Assembly: GCA_040752275.1 (NCBI GenBank) | Contig: JBFMFH010000077.1 | Location: forward strand, 1-43,170 | DNA from: JBFMFH01 sp040752275 | GTDB lineage: Bacteria > Acidobacteriota > Vicinamibacteria > Vicinamibacterales > JAKQTR01 | DNA: 43,170 nucleotides | Direction of reading: 5' to 3' | Notes under the pieces: generated by a model | Seen by the model: the letters and a program-made list of their open reading frames with translations, nothing else | Told to the model about the DNA's origin: nothing | Databases searched by the model: none | Part shown: positions 39,548 through 43,170 of the stretch, piece by piece | Position numbering within the stretch: position 1 is the first letter of the stretch | How the letters are laid out: each line of letters begins with the position of its first letter | Position numbers and translations under genes: made by a program

Positions 39548-42500
39548 CTAGAAGGCGAAGCGCGCCATGACCTGCACGCTGCGCATGGACCGCATGGACG
39601 TGATCTGACCGAAGGTGGGCGAGTTGATGACCGTATCCACAGATCCCCACCTCGGCATGTTGAACACGTTGTTGGCCTGGATGCGGAGATTGACGTTCCG
39701 TGCGCCGGGCAGCGGGAAGTTCTTCGCGAGCGACATGTTGACGTCGAAGGTGCCTGGCCCCGGAATCGTGTTCCGCCCCGCGTTCCCGTACGTGCCCGGG
39801 GCGGGCACCGAGAAGGCCGCCGTGTTGAAGAACACCCGCTGGGTCGGGTTGTCGAGCGCTATGGGTGCACCGTTGTAGTCGGCCCGCAGGGTACCGTTGG
39901 TGCCACGCGCCACGTCCGCCGCGCTGCTGAGCAGCCGGGCGGTCAGGGGATTGCCTGTCGCGAGCGTGACGTTCGTGTTCCACGACCAGCCCCCGAAGAC
40001 GTAGCCCCAGAAGCCCTCGCCGTTCAGCCAGGGCCGGTTCGGACCGAAGGGCAGCTGGAGCGAGAGATCACCGGACAGGCGGTGCCGCTGGTCGAAACTC
40101 GAGAGGCCCCACTCGGCGGCGAGATTCTGGTCGTCCTGCGCCACGACGGCGCCGCCGCCCCCGATCGACGAGGCGTCGTCCATCGACTTCGAGAACGTGT
40201 AGGTGACGCCGCCCCCGAAGCCCTTCGCCGGGCGCTTCCGGAAGCGCAGCGTGAGGGCGTGCATGATCGAATGGCCGCTCGACTGCTGCCACAAGAACGG
40301 CTGGACGTCTGGCAAGATGGGCCCGTTTGCATCACGGTTTGGCGCACGCTGGACGTCGAGCGACGATCCCCGCGTGCCTGTGTACGCCACGGCAACGTTC
40401 ATCGTCCGCGTCAAGTCGCGCTGGACGTCGAGATTCCAGATCTGCAGCACGCCGAGGCGGTACTGGCGATCGACGCCGTAGTTGTTGGTCGTCTCGGCAA
40501 TTGTCGGGCCGGCGAGCGCGGTGGCGATCGTCAGGGGATTCCCGACCGTGCCCAGCCGCGTGTCGGTCACGGCGAAAGGCGGCTGGCTGGCGAGGTTGCG
40601 CACGATGGAGACGTAGGTCGGCGAACTGTAGTTGATCCCGTAGCCGCCTCTGACGACCGTCCGCTGTTGAGCCCGCCAGGCGAAGCCCACCCTGGGCGCG
40701 ATGTTGTTGCGATCGGGCTCGATCCCGCTCGAGGGGAACACGCCGGTGAACGGGCCGGCCTCGCCCGCCACGACCGGCGCGACGGCCGTGAAACCCGGCG
40801 CCACGTCGAGGTTGACGAGGCGGTTGTTGGCCTCCCAGTACGGTGAAAGGTACTCGTAGCGCACGCCGGCGTTGATCGTGAACGTGCTCCGGATGCGCCA
40901 ATCGTCCATGAAGAAGGCGTTCCAGGAGCGGGCGCGGTACCGCTGGAGACCCGGTCCGTACTGGAGGCTTGCCTGCTGCGTGTACCCGAGCAGGAAGTCG
41001 GCAAAGTCCAGGCCGGTCCTTGCAGAACGAGCCGCGCCGCCGCCGGTGTACAGACCCGTGAAGACGAAACTGCCCCAGGGATTCGAGTCCGCCCAAGTGT
41101 CGTTCTGCATCGTGCGGAACCCACCGCCCCAGCGCAGCGTGTGGCTGCCCCGCTGCTTCATCTGCGTGACGTCGACATTCACGGTCTGGTCCGTCCGCTG
41201 GGACGGAGTGACGTCGCGCAACGCCGAGAAGGTCGAGAACGACAGCGTCGGAATGCCCCACGACCACGGATCGGTGGACACGCCCTCGATGCCCGCATCG
41301 CCGGCCACGTTGACGACGTTGGCATAGAGGTTCGTGGTGGCCGACCGGTTGCGGCTGTACTGCACGCGCAACGTGTTGAAGATCGTCTTCCACTGGAACG
41401 TGAAGTTCACCGGGACATTCCAGGCCGACTGCGTGCGCTCCCCGGATGCGGTCGGGAACGACGACAACTGGTCGCTCGTCGAACTGCGGTAGCTGACACC
41501 GATCATCAGATTGCTGCCGCCCCGCCCGCCGCCCCGCCCGCCGCCGCCAACTCGAGCCGCCGGCAGGCCCTGGCCGCGGCCGCGCTGTGCGGTCCCGAAC
41601 GACCGGATGAAGCGGAAGTTGAGGTCGTTCGACCGCGTGTTCGACGACGTGACGTAGTGGAAGTTGCGCAGATCACCGCTGAGATTCGGCAGCGGATAGT
41701 ACTGCAGCAGCGAGGCGGCCACCGAATCGATGCGGCTCACCGGGATCCGGTTGCCCGGGAACGGCAGCCCTGTCGCCGGGTCGATGACGGTTCCGCCGTA
41801 CTGGGAGAGGTCCCCTTGACGGACCGCCTCTGTCGGCACGGTCGAGTAGCGATCGAAGAGTGTGCTCCCGTAGTTGCCGTTGTAGGTCAGCGTGAAGGTC
41901 GTCTGCGCACCCATGTCGAAGAGGCCCGGGATCCTCACCGGGCCACCCGCGGTCGCGCCGAACCGGTGCTGGCTGTAGGGAGGCCTGTCCTGCGCCTGGC
42001 CTGTCAGCGAATACGGAGCGGCGTCGAGCATCGAGCCGCTCAGGTTGTAGTTGGCCTGGACGCGCACCCGCTGCTGCATGCCGCGGCCGGCCATAGCCAG
42101 CCGGCCGGCCAGACCCTCGGCAAGGCCGCCGCCACGCCCGCCGCCTCCGCCCCCGCGACCCCCGCCCATCGGACCCGCCCCTGGGCCGCCGCCGGGTCCT
42201 CCAAAGCCGCCCGGGGCGCCACCCTCGCCCCGTCCTTCGGCACCGGGCGCGTCGAACATCCCGCCGGGACCCATGCCGCCGGGGCCCATCCCGGACTCTC
42301 CCGGCGGCCCGAACTGCAGCATCGGATCGATCAACCCGGCACTGCCGGTGGCGATGATCGCGTCCGCCGAGTTCGCCAGGGAGAACCCAGGGGGTAGGCT
42401 GAGCTGCGCGATCGCCACCGCCGCATCGGCCTGTTCCTGCTCGGTTGAAGCGGTTGTTGCGGCGGTGCCGGACGGGACTGGGCGAGCCGGCTGGCCAGGA

Positions 42501-43042
42501 GCCCCGCCCGCCACGGCGGGACGTTGGTTAGGGGCGGCCTCCGCCGCGGCTGGCTGCTGCGGGCGGGCCGCGGCTGCCGGGGGCCGACCTGGATCCGCCG
42601 GCGTTTCGGCCGGTCTTGCCGTATCCGGAGTCTGCGCCGGCCTCGGCGCACGCGACTGCAGGATCAATTCGAGGTCGACGAGGCTCTTGCAGCCCTCGTC
42701 GACAAGCAGTGCCCGTGACAGGGGAGCGAAGAACACCATGTCTGCGGCGATCGTGTAGGCGCCGGGTCCCGGCGCCGGGAGCGAGTAGCTGCCAAGATGA
42801 TCGGTGGACGCCGCCGAAACCACCTGCCCGTCAGCGCCGAGCAAGGAGACGACCACGCCCGGGAGTCTCGTGCCCTGGGCGCTGACCGTCCCCGTGACGA
42901 CGCACGCCGGCTGGGCGGTGCCACCCTGCGGCTTCCTTTCCGGAGCCTGGGCCGAGCCCGTCCAGGTGAGAGCGAGCCACAACAGAGCCCCGGCAGCCGG
43001 GCTGATGAGGTTCACGGGGAATCTTGAAGCCAGCACGGGCAC
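39548..43042 (-). CDS. Oar-like TonB-dependent outer-membrane protein with Gly-rich plug region
   Basis: 1164 residues from the GTG at 43042. Signal peptide about 1-32. Residues 45-128 are a carboxypeptidase-regulatory-like beta-sandwich (VVTGTVSAQGTRLPGVVVSL; STDHLGSYSLPAPGPGAYTI). Next come a Pro/Ala-rich linker (about 130-200) and a Gly/Met-rich tract (about 248-315), where a plug domain would be expected. The rest is a beta-barrel with the Oar features LLQYYPLPN, FFMDDWRIRSTFTINAGVRY, FGGGVTYTFSKSMDDAS and a C-terminal aromatic ending VMARFAF. A second Gly-rich loop (VGGGGRGGGRGGS) sits in the barrel. A canonical plug and TonB box are not obvious. Its ribosome site GAGGT lies at the end of repeat copy C. 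Confidence 0.92.
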   Translation of the reverse strand: MPVLASRFPVNLISPAAGALLWLALTWTGSAQAPERKPQGGTAQPACVVTGTVSAQGTRLPGVVVSLLGADGQVVSAASTDHLGSYSLPAPGPGAYTIAADMVFFAPLSRALLVDEGCKSLVDLELILQSRAPRPAQTPDTARPAETPADPGRPPAAAARPQQPAAAEAAPNQRPAVAGGAPGQPARPVPSGTAATTASTEQEQADAAVAIAQLSLPPGFSLANSADAIIATGSAGLIDPMLQFGPPGESGMGPGGMGPGGMFDAPGAEGRGEGGAPGGFGGPGGGPGAGPMGGGRGGGGGGRGGGLAEGLAGRLAMAGRGMQQRVRVQANYNLSGSMLDAAPYSLTGQAQDRPPYSQHRFGATAGGPVRIPGLFDMGAQTTFTLTYNGNYGSTLFDRYSTVPTEAVRQGDLSQYGGTVIDPATGLPFPGNRIPVSRIDSVAASLLQYYPLPNLSGDLRNFHYVTSSNTRSNDLNFRFIRSFGTAQRGRGQGLPAARVGGGGRGGGRGGSNLMIGVSYRSSTSDQLSSFPTASGERTQSAWNVPVNFTFQWKTIFNTLRVQYSRNRSATTNLYANVVNVAGDAGIEGVSTDPWSWGIPTLSFSTFSALRDVTPSQRTDQTVNVDVTQMKQRGSHTLRWGGGFRTMQNDTWADSNPWGSFVFTGLYTGGGAARSARTGLDFADFLLGYTQQASLQYGPGLQRYRARSWNAFFMDDWRIRSTFTINAGVRYEYLSPYWEANNRLVNLDVAPGFTAVAPVVAGEAGPFTGVFPSSGIEPDRNNIAPRVGFAWRAQQRTVVRGGYGINYSSPTYVSIVRNLASQPPFAVTDTRLGTVGNPLTIATALAGPTIAETTNNYGVDRQYRLGVLQIWNLDVQRDLTRTMNVAVAYTGTRGSSLDVQRAPNRDANGPILPDVQPFLWQQSSGHSIMHALTLRFRKRPAKGFGGGVTYTFSKSMDDASSIGGGGAVVAQDDQNLAAEWGLSSFDQRHRLSGDLSLQLPFGPNRPWLNGEGFWGYVFGGWSWNTNVTLATGNPLTARLLSSAADVARGTNGTLRADYNGAPIALDNPTQRVFFNTAAFSVPAPGTYGNAGRNTIPGPGTFDVNMSLAKNFPLPGARNVNLRIQANNVFNMPRWGSVDTVINSPTFGQITSMRSMRSVQVMARFAF

Positions 43043-43170
43043 ACCTCGCTAGACGTCTTGAAGGCCAAGATCCGTTGCAGATGAGTCAAGTTTCGCTCCG
43101 GCCTTCAAGACGTCTACGCCCCGCCGCAGGCGGGGCAAAGCCAACACTGTGATCTAGCGAGGCGGAGCCG
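43043..43170 (-). repeat. structured dispersed repeat, copy C (inverted, cut by window end)
   Basis: Read on the minus strand, the order is part of R1 (ending GCCTCGCT), CACAGTGTTGGCTTTG, the GC hairpin (43118-43135), and the long hairpin with perfect 17-bp arms (TAGACGTCTTGAAGGCC at 43100-43116 and its complement at 43050-43066) around a 33-base loop. The end AGCGAGG directly precedes the GTG of the Oar-like gene and serves as its ribosome site. Confidence 0.85.

Overview
The window is GC-rich bacterial chromosome, most likely from the Acidobacteriota and probably class Vicinamibacteria. The assignment rests on gene content: a VWFA-related protein of the acidobacterial type, an Oar-like TonB-dependent outer-membrane protein, a DUF5916/CBM9-like secreted protein, M28 and M61 peptidases with signal peptides, many ECF sigma/anti-sigma pairs, and intergenic 7-bp minisatellites. 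No rRNA, phage gene, intact transposase or CRISPR array is visible.

Layout. 0-1 kb: an overlapping MNT/HEPN toxin-antitoxin pair. 1.1-2.7 kb: a secreted M61 peptidase, with a decayed signal-peptide gene just downstream. 3.1-4.0 kb: a helical-repeat protein whose reading frame lacks a proper start. 4.3-5.9 kb: tRNA-Ser(GGA) followed by a 1.46-kb segment closed by a 27-bp copy of the tRNA 3' end. This looks like a decayed tRNA-targeted island that holds only an AbiEi/DUF6088-like antitoxin gene with two operator-like palindromes. 6-11.3 kb: a small membrane protein, threonine aldolase, a truncated gene, a secreted M28 peptidase with half a cyclophilin domain, and a flippase-like membrane protein. 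11.2-14.6 kb: a lipoprotein bracketed by two copies of a structured repeat, then a DUF5916 protein. 14.6-19 kb: a thioredoxin-like lipoprotein, a three-gene ECF sigma operon full of 7-bp repeats, and a secreted protein built of eleven 29-residue HGV repeats. 19.1-21.3 kb: a second ECF sigma / zinc anti-sigma / DUF4097 operon, divergent from the HGV-repeat gene. 21.5-24.9 kb: the conserved housekeeping block SRP RNA, dnaX, ybaB, recR, then a membrane protein. 25-26.9 kb: two paralogous Crp/Fnr regulators on either side of a 52-residue membrane protein gene. 26.9-37.4 kb: a B12-binding radical SAM enzyme divergent from a 2871-residue cyclic beta-1,2-glucan synthase. 37.4-43 kb: a VWFA-type secreted protein and an Oar-like outer-membrane protein, with a third copy of the structured repeat at the window edge.

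Two signals link loci and deserve follow-up. (1) Four 16-bp sites of the form TGTTCAnnnnTGAACA occur only in two intergenic regions: between the small membrane gene and the second Crp/Fnr gene, and in the promoter region shared by the radical SAM gene and the cyclic glucan synthase gene. They suggest a local Crp/Fnr regulon reaching envelope glucan synthesis. (2) A multi-hairpin repeat of about 160 bp occurs three times (11.24-11.46, 12.08-12.24 and 43.05-43.17 kb, the last inverted). It overlaps or supplies gene ends: a C-terminus, a stop codon and a ribosome binding site.
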